Under the pieces are notes generated by a model. The model was not told where the DNA came from and did not search any database. It was given only the letters and a program-made list of their open reading frames with translations. Below, piece after piece: positions 1 through 5,002 of a DNA stretch of 5,002 bases; position 1 is the stretch's first letter; each line of letters starts with the position of its first letter. The position numbers and the translations under genes were made by a program. The stretch lies in contig CAJMRA010000206.1 of assembly GCA_905215675.1 (NCBI GenBank), positions 1-5,002 of the forward strand, read 5' to 3'. Origin of the DNA: an uncultured bacterium. Its GTDB lineage: Bacteria; Desulfobacterota; Desulfovibrionia; Desulfovibrionales; Desulfovibrionaceae.

Positions 1-10
1 CCCTCCCCCT
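1..10 (-). promoter_or_regulatory. Possible ribosome-binding site of a gene starting just beyond the left edge
   Basis: On the minus strand these bases read AGGGGGAGGG, a purine-rich Shine-Dalgarno-like sequence. It lies 39-48 bases past the stop codon of the dehydratase-like gene, with no terminator hairpin in between. I infer that the operon's next gene starts a few bases outside the window. The intervening stretch (about 11-48) is clearly more AT-rich than the rest, and I see no gene or convincing promoter in it. Confidence 0.4.
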
Positions 11-48
11 GAAGCTCAACCATCAACCCATTTCAAAGTTAAAATGCT

Positions 49-504
49 CTAAAAACATCCCCTGGCAACAGACCCGGCCAGCTTTTCCCAGAGCGTGCGG
101 TAACGCTCCTGGAGCAGCTCCCGCCGAAAAACATCGTCATAGGGCGTCAGGCCGATATGCACGGACAGGGACAGGGCCGGGGCATGCTCCGGGCACAGCG
201 TCACGTCATAGGCGGCGGCTCCGGCGCTGCGCCCCAGCAGACGGGCATGCAGCTCCAGACGGCCGGAAAACGGCGCGGCGCACCAGCGACAGCTCCCCAG
301 CGACAGCAGGAAGGCGTGCGCCCCGAAATCCGCCAGCCGACGCTGATGCAGCGCCGCGGCCTGCGCGGCGGCCTCCAGCGCCATCCAGAAGGGCGTCTCC
401 CCCGACTCCCGCCAGGCCGCAAGACCGGTCGCATCCGCCCGGGAAATGCCGTCCAGCAGGGCGAAGGGACAGGGAGCCTCCCGCACCACGTCCACGGGCG
501 TCAT
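49..504 (-). CDS. ApeI/ApeP-like hotdog-fold protein (putative 3-hydroxyacyl-ACP dehydratase), 151 aa
   Basis: This is probably a cytoplasmic hotdog-fold protein that dehydrates, or at least binds, 3-hydroxyacyl chains on the neighbouring ACP. What is seen: an N-terminal PFALLD (13-18), like the xxLLD start of FabZ/ApeP-type proteins; a central hotdog helix with LEAAAQAAA (43-51), matching the conserved E-x-x-A-Q pattern with Glu44 as candidate acid; then FLLSLGSCRW (65-74), like the FLLG strand of ApeP-type dehydratases; then strands to about 120 and a charged C-terminal tail. The FabZ GHFPGxPxxPG loop and its catalytic His are absent, and the first His is His53, after the helix Glu. Activity is therefore uncertain. 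The start ATG overlaps the stop of the ketosynthase gene (ATGA) and is preceded by GGGGAGG, which indicates translational coupling. A thioesterase-like or non-catalytic role is possible. The family call is from memory of motifs. Confidence 0.75.
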   Translation of the reverse strand: MTPVDVVREAPCPFALLDGISRADATGLAAWRESGETPFWMALEAAAQAAALHQRRLADFGAHAFLLSLGSCRWCAAPFSGRLELHARLLGRSAGAAAYDVTLCPEHAPALSLSVHIGLTPYDDVFRRELLQERYRTLWEKLAGSVARGCF

Positions 505-1781
505 GCCGCCTCCCCCAGCCGCACGACCAGCGCCGCGTTCTGGCCGCCGAAACCGAAACTCTCCAGCACGCCCGCGGCCCCGGGAAACGGACAGGCCGAG
601 CGCACAAAACGCACGTCGTCCCGCAACAGGGGCCACGCGCCGCGCAGCGGCGGCATTTTTCCGGCTTCCCACCCGGCCAGCACACAGGCCAGCTCCAGCG
701 CGCCGCAAGCGGCGGACGTATGCCCCAGCCATGACTTGAGCGCCATGACGGCCGGGCCGCCGCCGAAAACACGCGCCAGCAGGGCCGCCTCCATGGGATC
801 GTTCAGGGGCGTTCCCGTTCCGTGCGCCGCTATCCAATGGATATCTTCCGGCATATGCCCGGCCTGACGCAAGGCCGCGCGTACGGCGGCTTCCGCATAC
901 CCTCCCGACGGATCGGGAGCCGTCAGCGAACCGCCGTCGCAGGTCGCGCCGTAGCCCAGAATCTCCGCCAGCACACGCGCGCCGCGCGCCCGCGCCCCCG
1001 GCAGGCTTTCCAGCACAAAGGCCGCGCCCCCCTCGCCCGGCGCAAAACCGTCGCCGTTGATCGCAAAGGGACGGGGACCGTCCCCGGCCGTTGCCTCGTC
1101 GCGCCGACAGAGGGCGCGCGCCTTGGCATAACCCAGCAGACCGTGCGCCGACAGGCGGGAATCCCCGGCCATGACGAGCATGCGCTCCGCTTCGCCCGCG
1201 GCAATGCGGCGAAAGGCCCGCCCGAGGGCCTGCGTCGCCGAAGCGCAGGCGGCATTGACCGTCAGCGCCTCGCCGTGAAGGTCCAGAAGCTGATTCAGGG
1301 CCGCGCATGCCGTGTTCGGCAGCCAGCGCAGGAGCCACAGGGCCGCAAGCCCCGGCGCGGCGGCATCGGCAGGCTCTCCGCCCTCGCCGTGCGTCCGCAG
1401 CGGCGCGGCCGCAAGCCCCGGCTCTCCCGCCACGTCCAGCGTCGGCCCCAGCGCCGCCACCACCGGCGTTTCCGGCGGCAGGGGCGCGGACGGGGAAAAA
1501 CCGGCGTCCGCCACGGCCCGCAGGGCCGCCGCAACGGCAAAACGGCCGCCGCGCGACACATAGACGCGACGTCGCCATGCCCGCAGGCGGGCCGCCGCCG
1601 CATCCGCGCCGAGCCCGTCCTCCTCCGGCAGGGAAACGGGACACACGGCGTATCCCGGCAGACCGAAGGGGGCCGAAGGGCAAAACGGGGACGGTTGCGC
1701 CGCGAAAAATGCGGCGGCATCGGCGCGGCTGTGCCCCGCCGCCGAACAGAGTCCCGCGCCCGTCAGCACGACCCGCGCCAT
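501..1781 (-). CDS. Beta-ketoacyl-ACP synthase, FabF/type II ketosynthase family, 426 aa
   Basis: This enzyme condenses an acyl chain with malonyl-ACP (decarboxylative Claisen condensation) to extend the chain on the ACP. The thiolase fold is complete and the length fits FabF-type enzymes (about 410-430 aa). The catalytic triad is visible: Cys179 in NAACASATQ, His320 in HGTGTPLND and His354 in LGHTSAACG, with Lys349 in the usual ALKS position. The glycine-rich end GFGGQNAALVV is typical. Because the Cys is present, this is an active-type synthase and not a chain-length factor. One small oddity is GHTSAACG where GHTxGAAG is usual. I chose the start at MARVVLTGAG because the family's N-terminal strand begins there and GGAG lies six bases upstream. 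The longer open frame up to 1949 only reads antisense-like arginine-rich sequence across the ACP gene. The gene overlaps the ACP gene by 19 bases and the hotdog gene by 4 bases. The exact substrate cannot be read; an aryl polyene-type (ApeO-like) or fatty-acid-type role is possible. Confidence 0.93.
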   Translation of the reverse strand: MARVVLTGAGLCSAAGHSRADAAAFFAAQPSPFCPSAPFGLPGYAVCPVSLPEEDGLGADAAAARLRAWRRRVYVSRGGRFAVAAALRAVADAGFSPSAPLPPETPVVAALGPTLDVAGEPGLAAAPLRTHGEGGEPADAAAPGLAALWLLRWLPNTACAALNQLLDLHGEALTVNAACASATQALGRAFRRIAAGEAERMLVMAGDSRLSAHGLLGYAKARALCRRDEATAGDGPRPFAINGDGFAPGEGGAAFVLESLPGARARGARVLAEILGYGATCDGGSLTAPDPSGGYAEAAVRAALRQAGHMPEDIHWIAAHGTGTPLNDPMEAALLARVFGGGPAVMALKSWLGHTSAACGALELACVLAGWEAGKMPPLRGAWPLLRDDVRFVRSACPFPGAAGVLESFGFGGQNAALVVRLGEAA

Positions 1782-2170
1782 GTCCGGCTCCGGGCAGCCG
1801 CCACGTAGGCGGCAATGTCGGCCGCGCACAGCAGGGGCGCGGCCTGCGGCCGCGCCGCCTCCCGCGCCAGCTCCCGACGGCGTTCCTCCGTCAGATGGGG
1901 ATAGGCCTCCGCCAGGGCGGTTTCCGGCGTCCGGCCTTCGGCGCGGCATTCCGCCAGCAGATAGCGCAGGTCTTTCAGAAATACGACATTTTCCTCCACG
2001 GGAATGCCGAAATCCGCATTGAGACGAACCGCAATCTCCAGCAGGTCCACGGACTCGCCGCCGAGGTCGGCCATGATGCGCGTTTCCGGCGCAATAGCCG
2101 CCGGATCGCGATCAAAAATATCCGCAATGACGGCCCGCACCTGCGGCCATACGTCCTGTTGCTTCTCCAT
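1763..2170 (-). CDS. Acyl carrier protein, long form with an insertion before the last helix, 135 aa
   Basis: This small carrier holds the growing acyl chain as a thioester on a phosphopantetheine arm attached to a serine. The first part is a standard ACP: helix I around 7-20, the loop DPAAIAPETRIMADLG, then GGESVDLLEIAVRLN (37-51) with Ser40 as the pantetheine site. The site reads ESVD instead of the usual DSLD. It continues FGIPVEEN (54-61), as in normal ACPs. The motif that normally follows closely (TVgDvvayI, the last helix) appears only at LLCAADIAAYVAA (113-125). In between are about 50 extra residues, largely charged and helical-looking. The protein is 135 aa against about 80 for a usual ACP. 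The start is supported by AAGGAAAAGAGG just upstream (2174-2185). The gene lies 30 bases after the reductase gene and overlaps the ketosynthase gene by 19 bases, so it most likely serves these enzymes. Confidence 0.9.
   Translation of the reverse strand: MEKQQDVWPQVRAVIADIFDRDPAAIAPETRIMADLGGESVDLLEIAVRLNADFGIPVEENVVFLKDLRYLLAECRAEGRTPETALAEAYPHLTEERRRELAREAARPQAAPLLCAADIAAYVAAARSRTWRGSC
1788..1791 (-). promoter_or_regulatory. Ribosome-binding site that fixes the ketosynthase start
   Basis: On the minus strand this is GGAG, six bases before the ATG at 1781-1779. It lies inside the end of the ACP coding sequence. It favours the 426-aa ketosynthase start over the upstream in-frame ATG at 1949, which would add 56 residues with no family resemblance. 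Confidence 0.6.
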
Positions 2171-2200
2171 AGTCCTCTTTTCCTTGTCGCGGGCCGCGCG

Positions 2201-2938
2201 TCAGGAGCCCGCCTTGCGGGACGACAGGCCGCCGTCCAGCGGCACGACGGCCGCATTGATCACGGCGGCATCCGCCGACGTCAGCCAGCACAGGGCCCGC
2301 ACGACTTCCGAAACATCCGGCAGGTTTCCCGAGGGCATGGCCCGCCGGGCCTCCCTGCCGTGCGCCTCAAGAAACGCCCGCCCCCGCCCCAGCTCCAGCC
2401 AGGGCAGGCGGGCGGCGCAGGCCGTGACGCCCTTGCCCGCAAGCTCGATGCCGACGCCCCGGAACAGGGCCTCTCCGGCCGCTTTGGCGGCGGCGTACAG
2501 GCTCTGTCCCGGCGCGGGGCGTTCCGTCGCCGCCGAGGAAACGAACACGCAGCGCCCGAAACGCCTCCCCAGCATGGCGCGCGTCACGGCGCGCAGGGTA
2601 CGCGCCCGATCCGCCATGTCCTCGGCGGCCCAGCGTTCCAGATCGTCCGGCGCGGCGCCCGCCAGCAGAACTTCCCGCCGCGAATGCCGCAAGTCCACAA
2701 AATGCGCCGGATACGCGCCGCAGACGGCCCGGCAGCGCTCCGGCAGTCCTTCCGGCGTCATGTCCGGCGCGGGCGGCAGCACGGGCAGCCCCTCCGCCAT
2801 GCAGGCGGCGCGCCCCTGCTCGCTGCGACAGTCCGAGCAGGTCTGCGCGCCCTCCGCCCGCAGGGCCGCGGCCAGCAGCCGCCCCAGTTCGCAGCCGCCG
2901 CCGCTCAGCAGTACCGGCCCCCTGAACGTCAGCCGCAT
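2201..2938 (-). CDS. FabG-like short-chain dehydrogenase/reductase, divergent (putative 3-oxoacyl-ACP reductase), 245 aa
   Basis: The likely role is NAD(P)H-dependent reduction of the 3-keto group made by the neighbouring ketosynthase. The length matches FabG (244 aa in E. coli). An ungapped comparison with E. coli FabG, recalled from memory, works over the middle: VSSAA with Ser135, then Tyr148 and Lys152 in YAAAKAA, at the exact 13- and 4-residue spacing of the FabG Ser-Tyr-Lys. The C-terminal half also matches (GVTACAARLPW, MPSGNLPDVSEVV, PLDGG). The N-terminal cofactor loop is SGGGCELG (12-19) where TGxxxGxG is expected, so one glycine is Glu. The NNAG motif is replaced by DLRH (82-85), and the tetrad Asn is Asp107. 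Five cysteines occur at 34, 37, 46, 69 and 73. The start at MRLTF is chosen because the first beta strand (VLLSGGG) follows at once. It is 7 bases after the secreted-protein stop, has only a weak binding site, and so probably depends on coupling. Altered cofactor use or a non-reductase role is possible. Confidence 0.85.
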   Translation of the reverse strand: MRLTFRGPVLLSGGGCELGRLLAAALRAEGAQTCSDCRSEQGRAACMAEGLPVLPPAPDMTPEGLPERCRAVCGAYPAHFVDLRHSRREVLLAGAAPDDLERWAAEDMADRARTLRAVTRAMLGRRFGRCVFVSSAATERPAPGQSLYAAAKAAGEALFRGVGIELAGKGVTACAARLPWLELGRGRAFLEAHGREARRAMPSGNLPDVSEVVRALCWLTSADAAVINAAVVPLDGGLSSRKAGS

Positions 2939-2945
2939 ACGGGCG

Positions 2946-3413
2946 CTACTTCCAGAGATTGCGATACTTGACGGCAATACCGTCGGAACGTTCCACAATC
3001 TTGTCGGCCAGCGCGTCCACGTCCTCGTAATTGACGGTGCCCAGCTCGCGCGCCAGCAGGAAACTCAACAGATCGTCGCGTTCCGTAAAGACCCAGCAGA
3101 CCGAATACACCGAACCCACGTTGGGCCGTTCGGGAAATTCCGATCGCGTGCTGACCAGTACGCGCATCTTGCGCTCGTTGGCCTCCACGAGCCGGAACAG
3201 ATTGCTCTGGTTGAAGCGTTCCTTGAGGCGCATGCCGAGACGGGCCCCGATGCTGTCTGTCCCTTCCAGTTCCACGTTGATGGGCGTCACCAGCGCATCG
3301 CTCTTGACCGGCTTGTCCGGCACGGCCGCCGGACGTCCGGCTTCCGCCGCGCACACGGGCGCGGCAAGGCTCGCCAGCAGGGCGACAAGAGCGGCAACAC
3401 GCAGTATTTTCAT
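2946..3413 (-). CDS. Small secreted protein of unknown function, 155 aa
   Basis: I do not recognise a named family. The N-terminus is a clear Sec signal peptide: MKILR, a hydrophobic stretch (about 6-18), then PVCAAEAG with likely cleavage after Ala22 or Ala23. Cys21 is not in a proper lipobox (preceded by PV), so a lipoprotein is unlikely. The mature part starts with a Pro/Ala-rich linker (about 24-40), then an alpha/beta-looking domain: INVELEG, IGARLGMRLKERFNQSNLFRLVE (55-77), MRVLVSTRSEF, then GSVYSVCWVF (100-109) and a C-terminal helix ending DGIAVKYRNLWK. The pattern of a helix followed by SNLFRLVE loosely recalls the TolB-N/FlgO/CsgG type of periplasmic domain, but this is only a guess. 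The start is strongly supported by AAGGAGGAG (3419-3427). It is the first gene of the operon, 7 bases before the reductase gene, which suggests a periplasmic role linked to the pathway's product. Confidence 0.85.
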   Translation of the reverse strand: MKILRVAALVALLASLAAPVCAAEAGRPAAVPDKPVKSDALVTPINVELEGTDSIGARLGMRLKERFNQSNLFRLVEANERKMRVLVSTRSEFPERPNVGSVYSVCWVFTERDDLLSFLLARELGTVNYEDVDALADKIVERSDGIAVKYRNLWK

Positions 3414-3455
3414 GGCAACTCCTCCTTATGTCGCAAAAAATCGGAAACGGCGTTC

Positions 3456-3484
3456 AGCCTAAATGACTTCGCCCCAAAAGCCAA
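3456..3484 (-). promoter_or_regulatory. Possible sigma70-type promoter of the minus-strand operon
   Basis: Read on the minus strand, TTGGCT (3484-3479) and TAGGCT (3461-3456) are separated by 17 bases. They match the -35 consensus at 4 of 6 and the -10 consensus at 3 of 6 positions, including the T, A and final T that matter most. The -10 lies about 42 bases before the ATG at 3413, giving a short leader with the strong AAGGAGG. Matches this weak occur by chance, but this is the only gap upstream of the operon. Confidence 0.35.
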
Positions 3485-3495
3485 GAAGCCCCCGC

Positions 3496-3524
3496 TGGAC
3501 AGACGCGCGTCTTCCCTTTACGCT
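3496..3524 (+). promoter_or_regulatory. Possible sigma70-type promoter of asnS
   Basis: TGGACA (3496-3501; 5 of 6 to TTGACA) and TACGCT (3519-3524; 3 of 6, keeping T, A and final T) are separated by 17 bases. They lie 54 bases upstream of the asnS start codon. The -35 element is good and the -10 weak, as is common in GC-rich genomes. A perfect palindrome fills much of the spacer (see separate entry). It diverges from the candidate operon promoter at 3456-3484, with the two -35 elements only 11 bases apart. Confidence 0.45.
3501..3512. repeat. Perfect 12-base palindrome AGACGCGCGTCT between the asnS -35 and -10
   Basis: The sequence equals its own reverse complement. It starts at the last base of the candidate -35 element and occupies most of the spacer. 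A dimeric regulator bound here would cover the asnS promoter and lie next to the divergent operon promoter. It could also be chance, since CG-rich palindromes are frequent in such DNA. Confidence 0.35.
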
Positions 3525-3577
3525 GGCGGGCATGCGCAACGGGGCGGCTTTCGCCCTCCATCAGAAAAGGAATCCTC

Positions 3578-4942
3578 ATGCAACGTACGCTCATCGTCGA
3601 TGCGCTGGCCTCCGCGCAGCCTCAGGCATCCCTGACCGTCTGCGGCTGGATACGTACCCGGCGCGACGCCAAAGGCTTCTGTTTTGTGGAACTCAACGAC
3701 GGCTCCTGCCTTGCAAACCTGCAATGCATCGTGGACGAGGGCACGCCCGCCCACGACGCGCTCGGCGACGCCTCCACCGGCGCATCCGTCGCCATTTCCG
3801 GCGAGCTGGTGCCCTCGCCCGGCAAAGGGCAGGCGTGGGAACTGCGCGCCGCCGAAGCGCGCGTCTTCGGACTCGCCGATCCCGAAAGCTTCCCCCTCCA
3901 GAAAAAACGCCACTCCGACGAATTCCTGCGTACCATCGCCCACCTGCGCGCCCGTACCAACAAGTACGGCGCGGCCTTCCGGCTGCGCGGCGAAGCGGCG
4001 CGGGCCGTCCACGACTTCTTTCATCAGCGCCGCTTTACCTGGGTGCATACGCCCATTCTGACCGGCTCCGACTGCGAAGGCGCCGGAGAAATGTTCCGCG
4101 TCACAACCCTGCCCCCCGGCGCAACCAACACGGCCGACGACTTTTTCGGCCGTCCGGCGCATCTGACCGTCTCCGGCCAGCTGGAAGCCGAAGCCCTGGC
4201 CCTGGGTCTGGGCCGCGTCTATACCTTCGGCCCCACCTTCCGCGCCGAAAACTCCAATACGCCGCGCCATGCCGCCGAATTCTGGATGATCGAACCGGAA
4301 ATGGCCTTCGCCGATCTGGAAGATATCATGGAACTCGGCGAAAGCCTGACGCGCCATGTGCTGGATCACGTCCTCACGCACTGCGAAGCCGATATACGGC
4401 TCTTCGACGCCTTTGTGGACAAGGGCCTGCATCAGCGCCTGCTGGACATGCTCGCGCAGCCCTTTGCCCGCGTATCCTACGCCGAGGCCGTTTCCATCCT
4501 GCAAAACTCCGGCAAAAAATTTGCCTATCCCGTGGCCTTCGGTACCGACCTGCAAACGGAACACGAGCGCCACCTTGCCGAGGAACATTTCAAGCGCCCG
4601 GTCTTCGTCTACGACTATCCCAAAGAAATCAAGGCGTTCTACATGAAAGCCAACGACGACGGCCGCACCGTTGCCGCCACGGACATGCTGGTTCCGCGCA
4701 TCGGCGAACTCATCGGCGGCTCGCAGCGTGAAGACGACCTGCAAAAATTGACGGCCCGCATCGAGGAACTGGGACAAAAACCCGAAGATTACTGGTGGTA
4801 TCTGGACCTGCGCCGTTTCGGCAGCGTCCCCCACGCCGGTTTCGGCCTCGGCTTCGAACGCCTCCTCATGCTGCTGACGGGCATCGCCAATATCCGCGAC
4901 GTGCTCCCCTTCCCCCGCACCCCCGGCAGTCTGGAATTTTAG
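3578..4942 (+). CDS. asnS: Asparaginyl-tRNA synthetase (AsnRS), 454 aa
   Basis: This cytoplasmic enzyme attaches asparagine to tRNA(Asn) using ATP. It is a class IIb synthetase, complete and close to the family length (466 aa in E. coli). The N-terminal OB-fold anticodon domain is seen at about 18-110 (LTVCGWIRTRR, then FCFVELNDGSC). The catalytic domain has motif 1 around HTPILTGSDCEGAGEMF (157-173), motif 2 with FGPTFRAENSNTPRHAAEFW (Arg222 and Glu224 in FRAE), and motif 3 GFGLGFERLL (421-430) with Arg428. The ending PFPRTPGSLEF and the EHERHLAEEHF segment are hallmarks of AsnRS and separate it from AspRS and LysRS. The start is supported by AAGGA six bases upstream (3567-3571). It stands alone on the plus strand, divergent from the acyl-chain operon. 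Having AsnRS implies direct asparaginylation, although a GatCAB route may coexist. Confidence 0.98.
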   Translation: MQRTLIVDALASAQPQASLTVCGWIRTRRDAKGFCFVELNDGSCLANLQCIVDEGTPAHDALGDASTGASVAISGELVPSPGKGQAWELRAAEARVFGLADPESFPLQKKRHSDEFLRTIAHLRARTNKYGAAFRLRGEAARAVHDFFHQRRFTWVHTPILTGSDCEGAGEMFRVTTLPPGATNTADDFFGRPAHLTVSGQLEAEALALGLGRVYTFGPTFRAENSNTPRHAAEFWMIEPEMAFADLEDIMELGESLTRHVLDHVLTHCEADIRLFDAFVDKGLHQRLLDMLAQPFARVSYAEAVSILQNSGKKFAYPVAFGTDLQTEHERHLAEEHFKRPVFVYDYPKEIKAFYMKANDDGRTVAATDMLVPRIGELIGGSQREDDLQKLTARIEELGQKPEDYWWYLDLRRFGSVPHAGFGLGFERLLMLLTGIANIRDVLPFPRTPGSLEF

Positions 4943-4970
4943 GCTCAGGACTCGTTACGCTTTGTCTTGA

Positions 4971-5002
4971 GGGGGAAGGAACCCCTTTTGCTCGCGGCAA
5001 AA
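4971..5002 (+). terminator. Left part of a probable intrinsic terminator after asnS, cut by the window edge
   Basis: Starting 29 bases after the asnS stop, the sequence runs GGGGGAAGGAACCCC, then TTTTGC (4986-4991), the loop TCGCG, and GCAAAA (4997-5002). The last two six-base arms are perfect complements, and the window stops inside the right arm. If the next bases are GGGGTTCC and onward, this is a long GC-rich hairpin of the kind common in Desulfovibrio-type genomes. Visible alone, it is only a 6-bp stem. The upstream GGGG could also pair with CCCC at 4982-4985 as a competing fold. Confidence 0.45.

Noticed and set aside
157..867. 236-codon open frame on the plus strand opposite the hotdog and ketosynthase genes
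   Set aside because: No recognisable domain, and it is opposite well-supported genes.
49..1815. Hotdog-gene frame stays open upstream through the whole ketosynthase gene, suggesting a 588-aa protein
   Set aside because: The extra part is Arg/Gly/Ala-rich shadow translation. The real protein begins at the ATGA overlap with its own ribosome-binding site.
2171..2200. Small CGCG/CGCG hairpin in the reductase-ACP gap
   Set aside because: A four-base stem in GC-rich DNA is expected by chance, and no T run follows.
1307..2971. 554-codon open frame on the plus strand opposite the ketosynthase, ACP and reductase genes
   Set aside because: The translation is Arg/Pro/Ala-rich with no motif, while the minus strand here holds three clear genes. 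In GC-rich DNA long antisense frames are common.
2939..2998. Longer reductase start at 2998 (20 extra residues)
   Set aside because: It would overlap the secreted-protein gene, and the extra residues precede the first beta strand without family support.
3345..3413. Lipoprotein signal in the secreted protein (Cys21)
   Set aside because: The residues before Cys21 are A-P-V, which do not fit the L-[AS]-[GA]-C lipobox; a normal Sec cleavage site follows.
3518..4834. 438-codon open frame on the minus strand opposite asnS
   Set aside because: asnS is certain, and this frame gives Gly/Ala/His/Gln-rich low-complexity protein, typical of an antisense shadow.
4944..4971. Hairpin CTCAGGA / TCTTGAG after asnS
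   Set aside because: A 7-bp stem with one G-T pair and a 14-base loop, and no T run follows, so it is not a terminator by itself.
1..5002. tRNA, rRNA, CRISPR array, insertion sequence
   Set aside because: No cloverleaf, repeat-spacer pattern, transposase or terminal inverted repeats were seen by eye.

Overview
The window is GC-rich bacterial DNA with a tight gene layout: five genes on the minus strand and one on the plus strand, separated by a 164-base divergent promoter region. The organism is probably a GC-rich Proteobacterium. A Desulfovibrio-like sulfate reducer is my best guess, from the style of the proteins and of the partial terminator at the right end. That guess rests on recollection, not on a search.

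Right part (3578-4942, plus strand): asnS, an intact asparaginyl-tRNA synthetase with all three class II motifs. It is followed by what looks like the left half of a strong intrinsic terminator cut by the window edge (4971-5002).

Left part (3413 down to 49, minus strand): a probable single operon. In order of transcription it encodes (1) a small secreted protein of unknown function, (2) a divergent FabG-like short-chain dehydrogenase/reductase, (3) an unusually long acyl carrier protein, (4) a beta-ketoacyl-ACP synthase with an intact Cys-His-His triad, and (5) a short hotdog-fold protein resembling the ApeI/ApeP-type 3-hydroxyacyl-ACP dehydratases. The gaps or overlaps are 7 bases, 30 bases, a 19-base overlap and a 4-base ATGA overlap. 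No terminator follows gene 5, and a ribosome-binding-like sequence lies at bases 1-10, so the operon very likely continues beyond the left end.

Together, genes 2-5 supply carrier, condensation, keto-reduction and dehydration functions. This is the core of a discrete (type II) fatty-acid-like or polyene-like chain-building pathway, similar in content to part of an aryl polyene cluster. No loading enzyme, acyltransferase or exporter is visible, so the product cannot be named. Three of the four proteins depart from their families: the reductase has lost its NNAG motif and the catalytic Asn, the dehydratase-like protein has no upstream catalytic His, and the ACP has about 50 extra residues before its last helix. 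These departures are the main reason to look at the locus again.
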